Shown piece after piece: positions 37,231 to 46,414 of a stretch of DNA of 64,000 bases; within the stretch, counting starts at the first letter, position 1, and each line of letters begins with the position of its first letter. The translations under genes were made by a program, and so were the position numbers. The notes beneath the pieces are model-generated. The model searched no databases. It worked only from the letters and a program-made list of their open reading frames with translations, and had not been told where the DNA came from. Source of the stretch: Rhodoferax sp. (lineage in GTDB: Bacteria; Pseudomonadota; Gammaproteobacteria; Burkholderiales; Burkholderiaceae_C); the NCBI GenBank assembly GCA_019449595.1, contig JAGRPL010000004.1, positions 682,001 through 746,000 of the forward strand. Reading direction: 5' to 3'.

Positions 37231-40200
37231 ATGTTTGTACACCTGCGCCTGCACACCGAATTTTCTGTCGTTGACGGCACCAACCGCATCGACGACATCA
37301 TCCAGGCGGCGGTGGCCGATGGCCAGCCCGCGCTGGCCATTACGGACCTGAGCAACCTGTTTGGCGCCATCAAGTTTTACAAACAGGGGCGCGCCAAGGG
37401 CACCAAGCCCATCATCGGCGTCGAGATTTTCCTGGAGGGCCTGGGGGGTGATGTGGCGGCCCTGTCGCGCATCGTGCTGCTGGTGCAGAACAAGCAGGGC
37501 TACCTGAACTTGTCGGAGTTGCTGGCGCGGGCCTGGACGCAAAACGTGGTGAAAGCCCAGGCCGTGGTCAAGCTGGCCTGGCTGCAGGAGCTGGGCGAGG
37601 GGCTGATCGCCCTGTCGGGGGCGCAGGCCGGCCCCGTGGGTCAGGCGCTGGTGCAGGGTGACACGGCGCGGGCCCATGCCGTGGCGCTGCAGCTCGCCAG
37701 CGTGTTCCCGCACCGGTTTTACATCGAGTTGCAGCGCGCCGGGCGCCTGGACGACGAAGCCCATGTGGCCGCCGCCGTGCAACTGGCGGCACGCATGAAA
37801 CTGCCGGTGGTGGCAACGCATCCGGTGCAGTTCACCGAGCCCGATGACTTCGAGGCCCACGAGGCCCGGGTCTGCATTGCCGACGGCGAGATCCTGGGCA
37901 ACCAGCGCCGGGTGCGCAAGTTCACGCGCGAGCAGTATTTCAAGTCGGCCGCGCAGATGGAGGCGCTGTTTGCCGATGTGCCCTCGGCCATTGCCAACAC
38001 GCTGGAGATTGCCAAGCGCTGCAGCCTGACGTTGGTGCTGGGCAAGCCGCAGCTGCCCGACTTTCCCACGCCCGAGGTCAATGGCCAGCGCATGTCGCCA
38101 GAGGAATATTTCCGCTACGCCTCGCACGAAGGGCTCAAGGAGCGCATGGCGCACCTGTACCCGGACGCCGCCGAGCGTGCGCAGCGCATGCCCGAGTATG
38201 TGGAGCGCCTCGAATTTGAGCTGACCACCATCCTGAAAATGGGTTTCCCCGGCTACTTCCTGATCGTGGGCGACTTCATCAACTGGGCCAAGAACAACGG
38301 CTGCCCGGTGGGGCCGGGCCGGGGCTCCGGTGCCGGCTCGCTGGTGGCCTACGCGCTCAAGATCACCGATCTGGACCCCATCCGCTACAAGCTGCTGTTC
38401 GAGCGTTTCCTGAACCCCGAGCGGGTCTCCATGCCCGACTTCGACATCGACTTCTGCCAGACCAACCGCAATCTGGTGATCGACTATGTGAAGAGCAAGT
38501 ACGGCAAGGACGCCGTGAGCCAGATCGCCACCTTCGGCACCATGGCCGCGCGCGGCGTGGTGCGCGACGTGGGCCGCGTGCTGGACATGAGCTATACCTT
38601 CTGTGACGGCATCAGCAAGCTCATCCCCAACAAGCCGGGCACCAACGTCACACTGCAGCTGCCGCCCACCGACGGCAAGAAGAGCGACAAGTACGTGTAT
38701 GCCACCGAGGCCGAGCCCATCCTGGCCGAGCGCGAGGAGAAGGAAGAAGACGTCAAGACCCTGTTGGAGCTGGCCCGCAAGTTGGAGGGCATGACCCGCA
38801 ACATCGGCATGCACGCCGGGGGCGTGCTCATTGCGCCGGGCAAGCTCACCGACTTCTGCCCCCTGTACCAGCAGCCCGGCAGCGAATCGGCCGTGAGCCA
38901 GTACGACAAGGACGACGTGGAGGCCATCGGCCTGGTGAAGTTCGACTTCTTGGGCCTGGCCACGCTGACCATCCTGGAGATTGCGCGCGAGTTCATCATG
39001 CAGCGCCACCCGGGGCAGGAGAACTTTGCCTTCGAGAACCTGCCGCTGGACGACCCCAAGGTCTACAAGCTGTTTTCCGACGGCAAGACCGAGGCCGTGT
39101 TCCAGTTTGAAAGCCGCGGCATGCAGGGCATGTTGCGCGACGCCAAGCCTACGCGCCTGGAGGACCTGATTGCGCTGAACGCCCTGTACCGCCCTGGCCC
39201 CATGGACCTGATTCCCAGCTTCGTGGCGCGCAAGCACGGGCGCGAGGTGATCGAGTACCCGCATCCGCTGGTGGCCGACATGCTCTCCGAGACCTACGGC
39301 ATCATGGTCTACCAGGAGCAGGTGATGCAGACCGCGCAGATTCTGGGCGGCTATTCGCTGGGTGGCGCCGACATGCTGCGCCGGGCCATGGGCAAGAAGA
39401 AGGCGGAAGAAATGGCCGAGCACCGCGCCATCTTCCGCGCCGGTGCCGCCAAGAACGACATCAGCCAGGAGAAGGCCGACGAGGTCTTCGACCTGATGGA
39501 AAAGTTCGCTGGCTACGGCTTCAACAAGTCGCACGCCGCCGCTTACTCGCTCCTGGCCTACCACACGGCCTGGCTCAAGGTGCACTACACGGCCGAGTTC
39601 TTCTGCGCCAACATGACGGTGGAAATGGACGACACCGACAAGCTGAAAGTCTTGTTCGAAGACGCCGAGAAGATGGGGCTGTCGTTCGAGCCGCCCAACA
39701 TCAACCGCGGGCGCTACCGGTTCGAGCCCATCTCCAACAAGGAAATCCGCTATGGCCTGGGGGCCGTCAAGGGCACGGGTCAGCAGGCTATCGAAGCCAT
39801 TGTGGCGGCGCGCGACGGCAAGGGCCCCACGGGCGAGGCCGGGCCGTTCACCAGCCTGTTCGACTTTGCCCGCCGCGTGGACCGCACGCGCCTGAACAAG
39901 CGCTGCGTGGAGGCGCTCATCAAGGCGGGGGCCTTTGACACCCTGCAACTCAACCGGGCGTCGCTGGTGGCCAGCATCGACCGGGCTTTTGACTTTGCCA
40001 CGGCCAGTGCCGCCAACGCCAACCAGGTGGGCCTGTTCGACATGGGGGGCGAGGACGACCACGGCTCCAGCACGCAGGAGCCGGACTTGGTGGAGGCCAT
40101 GCCCTGGGGCGTGAAAGAGCGCCTGATGCAGGAAAAGACGGCCGTGGGCTTCTACCTGTCGGGCCACCTGTTTGATGAGGTGACGCGGGAGGTGCGCCGC

Positions 40201-40797
40201 TTTGCCAAGCGCCAACTCGATGAGCTGCTGGACACGCGCGAGCCGCAGCTGCTGGCCGGCATCGTCACCGATTTCCGGGTCATCAACGGCCAGCGCGGCA
40301 AGCTGGCGCTGTTCAAGCTGGACGACAAGTCCGCCATGATCGACGCGCGGGTGGAAGAAGACCTGCTCAACGCCCACAAGAACCTGCTGAAAGACGACGA
40401 ACTCATCATCGTCATGGGCAAGGTCAGGGATGACCGCTTCTCCGGCGGCAAGCAGCTCACCGTGACGCAGATCTGGGACCTGGAGCAGGCGCGCTGCCGT
40501 TTCGGCAAATACCTGCGGGTGGCGGTGCAGGTGGACGGCACCGGCAAGGTGCCGGACGTGGGGCGCATGGTGAAGGAATTTCCGGCACAGCGCGAGATGA
40601 CCGAGCAGGGCGAGCTGGTGCGGGGGCTGTCGGTACGTCTGTCGGTGCAGTGCACGGGTGGTGCGTCGGACGAGTGTTCCGGCGCCGCGGCCGAACTGCA
40701 CCTGGGCGACAACGCGCGCTTTTATCCCTCCGACGCCGCACTGGCGGGCTGGCGGGCGCAGGCGGACCAGGGCAAAGCGGTGATCGCCTACGAATGA
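37231..40797 (+). CDS. dnaE: DNA polymerase III subunit alpha
   Basis: Catalytic subunit of the replicative polymerase. From the ATG at 37231 it has 1188 residues, opening MFVHLRLHTEFSVVDGTNRI, the PHP domain. The polymerase active site includes GPGRGSGAGSLVAYAL and the metal-binding PDFDIDF. GYGFNKSHAAAYSLLAYHTAW marks the fingers. The C-terminal part has a helix-hairpin-helix (NKRCVEALIKAGAFD) and an OB fold (LLAGIVTDFRVINGQRGKLALFKL). An in-frame ATG at 37210 is possible but less like the family. It is followed by a repeat copy and the convergent tolA. Confidence 0.97.
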   Translation: MFVHLRLHTEFSVVDGTNRIDDIIQAAVADGQPALAITDLSNLFGAIKFYKQGRAKGTKPIIGVEIFLEGLGGDVAALSRIVLLVQNKQGYLNLSELLARAWTQNVVKAQAVVKLAWLQELGEGLIALSGAQAGPVGQALVQGDTARAHAVALQLASVFPHRFYIELQRAGRLDDEAHVAAAVQLAARMKLPVVATHPVQFTEPDDFEAHEARVCIADGEILGNQRRVRKFTREQYFKSAAQMEALFADVPSAIANTLEIAKRCSLTLVLGKPQLPDFPTPEVNGQRMSPEEYFRYASHEGLKERMAHLYPDAAERAQRMPEYVERLEFELTTILKMGFPGYFLIVGDFINWAKNNGCPVGPGRGSGAGSLVAYALKITDLDPIRYKLLFERFLNPERVSMPDFDIDFCQTNRNLVIDYVKSKYGKDAVSQIATFGTMAARGVVRDVGRVLDMSYTFCDGISKLIPNKPGTNVTLQLPPTDGKKSDKYVYATEAEPILAEREEKEEDVKTLLELARKLEGMTRNIGMHAGGVLIAPGKLTDFCPLYQQPGSESAVSQYDKDDVEAIGLVKFDFLGLATLTILEIAREFIMQRHPGQENFAFENLPLDDPKVYKLFSDGKTEAVFQFESRGMQGMLRDAKPTRLEDLIALNALYRPGPMDLIPSFVARKHGREVIEYPHPLVADMLSETYGIMVYQEQVMQTAQILGGYSLGGADMLRRAMGKKKAEEMAEHRAIFRAGAAKNDISQEKADEVFDLMEKFAGYGFNKSHAAAYSLLAYHTAWLKVHYTAEFFCANMTVEMDDTDKLKVLFEDAEKMGLSFEPPNINRGRYRFEPISNKEIRYGLGAVKGTGQQAIEAIVAARDGKGPTGEAGPFTSLFDFARRVDRTRLNKRCVEALIKAGAFDTLQLNRASLVASIDRAFDFATASAANANQVGLFDMGGEDDHGSSTQEPDLVEAMPWGVKERLMQEKTAVGFYLSGHLFDEVTREVRRFAKRQLDELLDTREPQLLAGIVTDFRVINGQRGKLALFKLDDKSAMIDARVEEDLLNAHKNLLKDDELIIVMGKVRDDRFSGGKQLTVTQIWDLEQARCRFGKYLRVAVQVDGTGKVPDVGRMVKEFPAQREMTEQGELVRGLSVRLSVQCTGGASDECSGAAAELHLGDNARFYPSDAALAGWRAQADQGKAVIAYE

Positions 40798-40843
40798 CGC
40801 TGCTGAAAATCAGCAGGAAAAAGGCTTGCAGCCCGCGTATTCA

Positions 40844-40871
40844 CTGCGCAGACAGCTATTGAAACTGTAGC
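40844..40871 (-). repeat. Interspersed 28-bp repeat between dnaE and tolA
   Basis: On the minus strand it begins GCTACAGTTTCA and continues ATAGCTGTCTGCGCAG. It lies in the 97-base gap between two convergent genes. Confidence 0.85.
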
Positions 40872-40894
40872 ACCTGCAGCGCTGGCAATGCCGC

Positions 40895-41848
40895 TCAGTC
40901 TTTGGGGCGGAAGATCAGGATCAGCGACGACGGCACCCGGCCGTCTACGTCCGGCGGCAGCGTTTCGGTTTTGTCGATGGCGTTCAGCACGGCGTCGTCC
41001 CACGACTTCACGCCGCTGGATTTCACCAGCTTGCGGTTGATGATGGTGCCGGTGGGGGCCGTGCGGACTTCCACCTCGGCTGCCGGGTTGCCGGATATGG
41101 GCTCGGTGTAGGTGATGTTGGGTTTGACGCGGGCCCGCAGGCGTCCAGCATAGCCGGCCGACGGCCCGGAGGATTGTTTGGCCGTCCCGGTGGAGCTGGC
41201 GTCGCCGTTGCCGGTGGCCGCGCCGGCCATGCGGGCGATGCGCTCGAGCTGCTGCTGGCGCGACTGGGCCACGTTCCTGGCGTCGCTGGCGGCCTTGGCG
41301 TCTTGGGCTCGCTGCTCCTGCTGCAGCTTCTTGGCGGCGGCGGCCTTGTCGGCCAGCGTTTTTTCCCGGGCTTCCTTGTCATGCAGTGCCTTGTCGCGTG
41401 CGGCTTTCTCCCGCGCGTCCTTGGCTTCCTGCAGCTTCTGTTTTTGCAGCGCTTCCTTCTGCCGCTTTTCCTGCTCCAGCTTGTCCTGCTGCGCCTGCTT
41501 TTCCTTTTGCAGGCGGGCCTTCTCCTTGGCAATGGCAATGCTGGGGTCGGGCAGGGGCACGGGGGGGGGCGGTGCGGGTGGCGCCACGGTGGGCTTGGGT
41601 GCTGGCGCCGGGATGGCGGGCGGTGGCGGCGGTGCGGGCTCCGGAGCCGGCGGCGCGGCCTGCTCGGGAATGGCGGACCAGAGTTCGGCTTCCACGGTGA
41701 CCGGGGTGGCGTCGCGCTTCCACTGCACGCCCACCGCCAGCACGGCCAGCAGCAGGGCATGGGCCACGATGGCCAGGGCCAGGGCGCGCACCAGGCCCGG
41801 CGTGGGCGGTGGTGCAAACTCCAGGCGTTCGGCGGTGGTGGCGCTCAT
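40895..41848 (-). CDS. tolA: Cell envelope protein TolA
   Basis: Spans the periplasm and couples TolQR energy to the outer membrane during division. The 317 residues have one N-terminal membrane anchor (VRALALAIVAHALLLAVLAVG), a Pro-rich stretch (residues 60-105), a long Lys/Ala/Glu-rich helix (to about 215) and a C-terminal TolA/TonB-fold domain (YAGRLRARVKPNITY ... LILIFRPKD). A run of nine C on the coding strand (41561-41569) encodes part of the Pro-rich stretch and is in frame here. It is last in the tolQRA set; tolB and pal do not follow. Confidence 0.92.
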   Translation of the reverse strand: MSATTAERLEFAPPPTPGLVRALALAIVAHALLLAVLAVGVQWKRDATPVTVEAELWSAIPEQAAPPAPEPAPPPPPAIPAPAPKPTVAPPAPPPPVPLPDPSIAIAKEKARLQKEKQAQQDKLEQEKRQKEALQKQKLQEAKDAREKAARDKALHDKEAREKTLADKAAAAKKLQQEQRAQDAKAASDARNVAQSRQQQLERIARMAGAATGNGDASSTGTAKQSSGPSAGYAGRLRARVKPNITYTEPISGNPAAEVEVRTAPTGTIINRKLVKSSGVKSWDDAVLNAIDKTETLPPDVDGRVPSSLILIFRPKD

Positions 41849-41884
41849 GGGATGCTGTGGTGCGGGTGACCTGACGGGTGCGCG

Positions 41885-42319
41885 CTAGTTGGCCAGCTGC
41901 ACGGATAGGCCCACGCGCTGGATGCCGGCGCGCTGCAGGGTGTCCATGACCTTGACCACGCTTTCGTACTTCACGTTCTTGTCAGCGCTGATGACCACGG
42001 CCGAGTTGGCAGCACCCACGCTGTCTTTGGCGCCTTGCGCGCGCTTGACGGCAGCGGCCAGCTCCTTGAGCGAGAGCGCCGTGGTCTGGTCCTTGATCTT
42101 CATTTCCAGGGTGTCGTTCTTTCCCAGCACGACCTGGATGATCTGGTCGGGCTGGCGCGCCGCCTTGCCGACGCTGGGCAGGTCAATCATGCTGGGCGTG
42201 ATCAGGGGCGCCGTGACCATGAAGATGATCAGCAACACCAGCATCACGTCGATGAAGGGCACCATGTTGATCTCGTTGATGGTGCGCCGCCCCCGGCCGC
42301 GGTGTGAGACAGCGGGCAT
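41885..42319 (-). CDS. tolR: Biopolymer transport protein TolR
   Basis: Proton-motive-force component with TolQ. The 144 residues have a single membrane segment containing the essential Asp (NMVPFIDVMLVLLIIFMVTAP) and a periplasmic ExbD/TolR domain (DKNVKYESVVKVMDTLQRAGIQRVGL). It begins 2 bases after the tolQ stop codon and lies 36 bases before tolA. Confidence 0.94.
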   Translation of the reverse strand: MPAVSHRGRGRRTINEINMVPFIDVMLVLLIIFMVTAPLITPSMIDLPSVGKAARQPDQIIQVVLGKNDTLEMKIKDQTTALSLKELAAAVKRAQGAKDSVGAANSAVVISADKNVKYESVVKVMDTLQRAGIQRVGLSVQLAN

Positions 42320-42321
42320 GG

Positions 42322-43017
42322 TCAGCGGCCCGTGCTGCTGGCCTGCGCGCCCACGTTGCGCTGCAGGATGTTGGAGAACTCCTCAATGAAGGTCTCCTGC
42401 TGCGTGGCAATGCGGTCAATGTCGCGCGCAAAGCGGTTGTAGGCCACCACGGCGGGAATGGCCGCGAACAGGCCGATGGCGGTGGCCACCAGTGCTTCCG
42501 CAATGCCGGGTGCCACGGTGGCCAGTGTCACCTGGGTGAGTGCAGCCAGGCCGCTGAAGGCGTGCATGATGCCCCACACGGTGCCGAACAGGCCCACATA
42601 GGGGGATACGGAGCCGACCGAGGCCAGGAACGACAGGTTGCTCTCCACTACGTCCATCTCGCGCTGGAAGCTGGCCCGCATGGCGCGGCGCGCGCCGTCC
42701 ATCAGGGTGCCGACGTCGGTGATGCGGCGCTCGCGCAGTTTCTGGAATTCGCGCATGCCGCTGGCAAAAATGCGCTCCATGGGGCCGCAGTGGCTGGCGT
42801 TCTTGCTGGCGGCGGCCAGCAGGTCGTTGAGGCTGGAGCCCGACCAGAACTCGCGCTCGAAGGATTCGTTGAGCCCCTTGACCCGCTTGAGGGCAAACAG
42901 CTTGCGGAAGATGGCGGCCCAGCTGGCGATGGACACCAGCATCAGCAGCAGCATGACGGCTTGCACCACAAGACTGGCGTTGAGCACCAGGTGGAGGATG
43001 GAGAGGTCTTGGTTCAT
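42322..43017 (-). CDS. tolQ: Tol-Pal system protein TolQ
   Basis: Three-helix inner-membrane motor protein. The 231 residues show the first membrane helix (HLVLNASLVVQAVMLLLMLVSI), a long cytoplasmic loop, and two further helices (SVSPYVGLFGTVWGIMHAF and APGIAEALVATAIGLFAAIPAVVAYN) that are the most conserved part of the ExbB/TolQ family. No ybgC gene precedes it; an aminotransferase gene lies 44 bases upstream. Confidence 0.94.
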   Translation of the reverse strand: MNQDLSILHLVLNASLVVQAVMLLLMLVSIASWAAIFRKLFALKRVKGLNESFEREFWSGSSLNDLLAAASKNASHCGPMERIFASGMREFQKLRERRITDVGTLMDGARRAMRASFQREMDVVESNLSFLASVGSVSPYVGLFGTVWGIMHAFSGLAALTQVTLATVAPGIAEALVATAIGLFAAIPAVVAYNRFARDIDRIATQQETFIEEFSNILQRNVGAQASSTGR

Positions 43018-43061
43018 TTCAGCGTTTCAGGGTAGGTGCACGGGGTTTGACAACGCCCGCA

Positions 43062-44246
43062 TCACAGCAGCAGCGCGCGCAGGCGGGCCACGGCCTCCTG
43101 CAGGTGCGCCAGGGAACTGGCGGTTGAAAAGCGGACAAAGTTGTGTGTCTGGGCGGTACCAAAGTCACGCCCCGGCGTAATGGCGACATGGGCTTTGTTC
43201 ATGATTTCGAAGGCAAAGTTCCAACTGTTTTCGACACCCAGTCTGGCGCAGGCCTGCGAGCAGTCGGCCCAGGCATAGAAGGCCCCGTCGGGCAGCACCG
43301 GCACGTGCAGCCCCATGGCCTGCAACTGGGGCAGGAAGTAGTCGCGCCGGGCCTTGAATTCATGGCGGCGTTCCTCGTACAGGGCCAGGCTCTGCGGCTC
43401 GAAGCAGGCCAGTGCGGCGTGCTGGGCAATGCTGCTGGGGCAGATGAACAGGTTTTGCGCCAGGCGCTCGATGACGGGCACCAGTTTCTCGGGCACCACC
43501 ATCCAGCCCAGGCGCCAGCCGGTCATGTTGAAGTACTTGCTGAAGCTGTTGATGCTGATGAGGTGCTCGTCCAGCGCCAGGGCGGTCTGGCCGAACCGGG
43601 CTTCAAAGCTCAGGCCCAGGTAGATTTCATCGACCAGCGTGATGCCGCCATGCGACTGCACCACCTGGTGGATATCGCGCAGGGCATCCGGGTGGATGGA
43701 CGTGCCGGTGGGGTTGGACGGCGAGGCCAGCAGCACCCCGCGCGTGCGTGCGCCCCAGGCGGCCTTGACCTTGTCGGCGCTGAGCTGGAAGCGCTCTTCG
43801 GCGGTGGTGGGGATGAGTACCGCGCGGCCCTCGCTGGCACTGACGAAGTGCCGGTTGCAGGGGTAGCTGGGATCGGGCATCAGGATTTCGTCGCCCGCCT
43901 CGATCAGGGCCATGCACGCCAGGTGCAACGCCGCCGAGGCGCCCGCTGTGATGACGATGCGGCTGGCTGGCACGTCCACGCCGAAGCGCTGCGTGTACCA
44001 GTCGCTGATGCGCTCGCGCAGGGCCGGCAGACCGGTGGCCGGGGTGTACTGCGTGCGCCCGTCGCGGATGGCCTTTTCAGCGGCCTCCTGCACCAGCGGC
44101 GGGGCGGTGAAGTCGGGTTCGCCAATGTTCAGGAAAATCATGGGCGCATCGGTGTGCGCCACCTGCGCGCCCAGGGTGGAGGCAGCCTTGGCCACCTCCA
44201 TGACATAGAAGGGTTCTATCTTCTGCGCGCGCGAGGATATCTGCAT
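43062..44246 (-). CDS. PLP-dependent class I/II aminotransferase
   Basis: Cytoplasmic aminotransferase of 394 residues. The PLP lysine is in NSFSKYFNMTGWRLGW (near residue 236). The phosphate and ring contacts are in TAGASAALHLA, DPSYPCNRHF, SPSNPTGTSI and VDEIYLGL. The N-terminal LNIGEPDFTAPPLVQEAAEKAI is typical of aspartate or alanine aminotransferase-like enzymes. The substrate is not set. It lies 15 bases after nusB, in line with the riboflavin operon, so it may be transcribed from it. Confidence 0.9.
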   Translation of the reverse strand: MQISSRAQKIEPFYVMEVAKAASTLGAQVAHTDAPMIFLNIGEPDFTAPPLVQEAAEKAIRDGRTQYTPATGLPALRERISDWYTQRFGVDVPASRIVITAGASAALHLACMALIEAGDEILMPDPSYPCNRHFVSASEGRAVLIPTTAEERFQLSADKVKAAWGARTRGVLLASPSNPTGTSIHPDALRDIHQVVQSHGGITLVDEIYLGLSFEARFGQTALALDEHLISINSFSKYFNMTGWRLGWMVVPEKLVPVIERLAQNLFICPSSIAQHAALACFEPQSLALYEERRHEFKARRDYFLPQLQAMGLHVPVLPDGAFYAWADCSQACARLGVENSWNFAFEIMNKAHVAITPGRDFGTAQTHNFVRFSTASSLAHLQEAVARLRALLL

Positions 44247-44261
44247 GGGCGGGCGCGCGGC

Positions 44262-44804
44262 TCAGTCGCGTGGCTTCTTGTCCCGGCCGCGGTCGGCTTC
44301 CACCTCGGCCGCCCGCAGGCTGGGGGCGATGCCGTTGAGCACGGCGTTCACGTACTTGTGGCCGTCGGTGCCGCCAAACTCCTTGGCCAGTTCGATGCAC
44401 TCGTTGAGCACGACACGCCAAGGCACGTCCAGGCAATGCGCCATTTCGTAGGTGCCGATCCACATGATGGCGTGTTCCACCGGAGAAATTTCTCCCATGG
44501 GGCGGTCCAGCAGGGGGGTGATCAGGGCGTCGAGCTGGGCGGCCTCGGCCACGCAGCCCTGCAGCAGCGCATCGAAATGCACCGAGTCGGCCTTGTTGAA
44601 ACCGGCTAGGTCGCGGGTGAAGGTGTCGATGTCGTCCACGGCGTTGCCGCCGACCAGGCTCTGGTACAGGCCCTGCAGGGCGAACTCACGCGCACGGCTG
44701 CGGTCGGACTTGCTGCCGGCCTTGCGGGCGCCGGTGCTCGTCAGCCCGGTGCGCGACTGACGTGGCGGGCGTTTGCTGGCCGAGGGCGTGTGGATGTCAC
44801 TCAT
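44262..44804 (-). CDS. nusB: Transcription antitermination factor NusB
   Basis: RNA-binding subunit of the rRNA antitermination complex with NusE (S10). The 180 residues have a basic N-terminal tail (residues 1-35), then the all-helical NusB fold ([18 protein letters not shown] ... [39 protein letters not shown]). The ATG at 44804 overlaps the ribH stop codon by one base (TGATG). The ribH-nusB pairing is widely conserved. Confidence 0.95.
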   Translation of the reverse strand: MSDIHTPSASKRPPRQSRTGLTSTGARKAGSKSDRSRAREFALQGLYQSLVGGNAVDDIDTFTRDLAGFNKADSVHFDALLQGCVAEAAQLDALITPLLDRPMGEISPVEHAIMWIGTYEMAHCLDVPWRVVLNECIELAKEFGGTDGHKYVNAVLNGIAPSLRAAEVEADRGRDKKPRD

Positions 44805-45277
44805 CAAATCGACTCCAGCAGGTTGGCCATTTCCACGGCAACGCGGGCGGCGTCGCGCCCCTTCTCGACCTGGCGGGCCACGGCTTGCGCCATGTCTTCG
44901 GTGGTGAGGATGGCATTGGCGATGGGCAGCTGGTAGTCGAGCGACACGCGGGTGACACCCGCGCCGGACTCGTTGGCGACCAGTTCGAAGTGGTAGGTCT
45001 CGCCGCGGATGATGCAGCCGATGGCGATCAGGGTGTCGTAGCTGGCCTTTTCGGCCATGGCCTGCAGGGCCACGGGGACTTCCAGCGCGCCGGGCACGGT
45101 GACGTGCTCGATGTCTCTCTCCGCCACGCCCAGTGCCAGCAGTTCTGCCTTGCAGGCCTGTGCCAGTGCGTCGGTGACGGAGGCGTTGAAGCGCGCCTGC
45201 ACAATGCCCACTTTGAGCTTCTTGCCGTTCATGCGGCTGTCTTCGGTGGCAACGGTGCCTTTGTCTGCGCCAAACAT
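44804..45277 (-). CDS. ribH: 6,7-dimethyl-8-ribityllumazine synthase
   Basis: Condenses the pyrimidine intermediate with dihydroxybutanone phosphate, the penultimate riboflavin step. The 157 residues show the substrate site [16 protein letters not shown] and the catalytic His region [20 protein letters not shown]. The N-terminal [12 protein letters not shown] is typical. It starts 10 bases after the ribBA stop and overlaps nusB by one base. Confidence 0.96.
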   Translation of the reverse strand: MFGADKGTVATEDSRMNGKKLKVGIVQARFNASVTDALAQACKAELLALGVAERDIEHVTVPGALEVPVALQAMAEKASYDTLIAIGCIIRGETYHFELVANESGAGVTRVSLDYQLPIANAILTTEDMAQAVARQVEKGRDAARVAVEMANLLESI

Positions 45278-45287
45278 AGTGTGTTCC

Positions 45288-46403
45288 TTATTTGCTGATG
45301 TAGCCGGTAATTTCCAGCCCGTAGCCGGTCATGCTGGGCATGCGGCGCGGGCTGCCCATCAGGCGCATCTTGTGCACGCCGCACTGGCGCAGAATCTGTG
45401 CGCCAATGCCGTAGGAGCGCAAGTCCATGCGGCCACGTTCGGGCGCGTGGGCGGGGCGGGCGGTGCCGTCGAATTGCGACAGCAACTGTTCACCGCTTTC
45501 ACCGCAGTTGAGCAGGACCACGACGCCCTTGCCGTCGTTGGCAATGTGGGACAACGCGGCATCCAGGCTCCAGGAGTGCATGCTGCGGTCGACTTCCAGC
45601 GCATCCAGCACCGACAGCGGTTCGTGCACACGGACCGAAACCGTGTCGCCGGCAGCCCAGGCTCCCCGCACCAGCGCCAGGTGCACGCCGTGTCCGGTGG
45701 TGTCGCGAAAGGCGTGGGCCGTGAAGTCGCCAAAGGCCGTGCGGATGGTGCGCTCGCCCATTTTCTCGATCAGGGACTCCACCCGGCTGCGGTATGCGAT
45801 CAGGTCGGCGATGGTGCCGATCTTCAGGCCGTGTTCGGCCGCGAACAGCTGCAGGTCCGGCAGACGGGCCATGGTGCCGTCGTCCTTCATGATCTCGCAG
45901 ATGACGGCGGCCGGCGAGCAACCCGCCATGGTGGCCAGGTCGCAACCGGCCTCGGTGTGGCCGGCGCGCATGAGCACGCCGCCCGCGACGGCCTGCAGGG
46001 GGAAGATGTGGCCGGGTTGCACCAGATCGCTGGCTACGGCGTCCTTGGCCACGGCAGCTTGCACGGTGCGGGCACGGTCGGCGGCCGAGATGCCGGTGGT
46101 GACGCCCTCGGCGGCTTCAATAGACACGGTGAAGGCCGTGCCTTTCTTGTCGCCGTTGCGCACCGTCATGGGGGGCAATTGCAGCCGCTCGCAGCGTTCG
46201 CGGGTGAGGGTCAGGCAGATCAGGCCCCGGCCGAAGCGGGCCATGAAGTTGATGGCATCGGCCGTCACGTGGTCGGCGGCCAGAACCAGGTCGCCTTCGT
46301 TTTCGCGGTCTTCCTCGTCCACCAGGATCACGATGCGCCCGGCGCGCATGTCGGCCACGATGTCTTCAACAGGAGAAATAGGTACGGGGTTGAGTGTGGT
46401 CAT
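45288..46403 (-). CDS. ribBA: 3,4-dihydroxy-2-butanone 4-phosphate synthase with degenerate GTP cyclohydrolase II domain
   Basis: The N-terminal RibB domain makes dihydroxybutanone phosphate from ribulose 5-phosphate. Its [11 protein letters not shown] acidic site and [24 protein letters not shown] motif are intact. The C-terminal 170 residues have the RibA fold but lack its zinc cysteines: where RibA has CLTGD ... RCDCG, this has [18 protein letters not shown], and the GTP-site EGRGIGL is absent too. GTP cyclohydrolase activity is therefore unlikely, and a separate RibA must exist elsewhere. This RibB-X form is known in Proteobacteria. Total 371 residues from the ATG at 46403; the frame open further upstream is a shadow of the neighbouring gene. 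Confidence 0.93.
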   Translation of the reverse strand: MTTLNPVPISPVEDIVADMRAGRIVILVDEEDRENEGDLVLAADHVTADAINFMARFGRGLICLTLTRERCERLQLPPMTVRNGDKKGTAFTVSIEAAEGVTTGISAADRARTVQAAVAKDAVASDLVQPGHIFPLQAVAGGVLMRAGHTEAGCDLATMAGCSPAAVICEIMKDDGTMARLPDLQLFAAEHGLKIGTIADLIAYRSRVESLIEKMGERTIRTAFGDFTAHAFRDTTGHGVHLALVRGAWAAGDTVSVRVHEPLSVLDALEVDRSMHSWSLDAALSHIANDGKGVVVLLNCGESGEQLLSQFDGTARPAHAPERGRMDLRSYGIGAQILRQCGVHKMRLMGSPRRMPSMTGYGLEITGYISK

Positions 46404-46414
46404 GGTGTCGTGTC

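Noticed and set aside
37201..40701. Very long antisense open frame opposite dnaE (over 1100 codons)
   Set aside because: GC-rich DNA with strong third-position bias leaves long stop-free shadow frames; the peptide is low-complexity (His/Gly/Leu/Ala/Gln-rich) with no domain, and dnaE is unmistakable on the other strand.
41561..41569. C9 tract in tolA as a contingency locus
   Set aside because: It encodes part of a Pro-rich stretch and is in frame. Proline runs in GC-rich genomes give such tracts by codon usage, and switching tolA off would be costly. It also shows that tract length alone is weak evidence.
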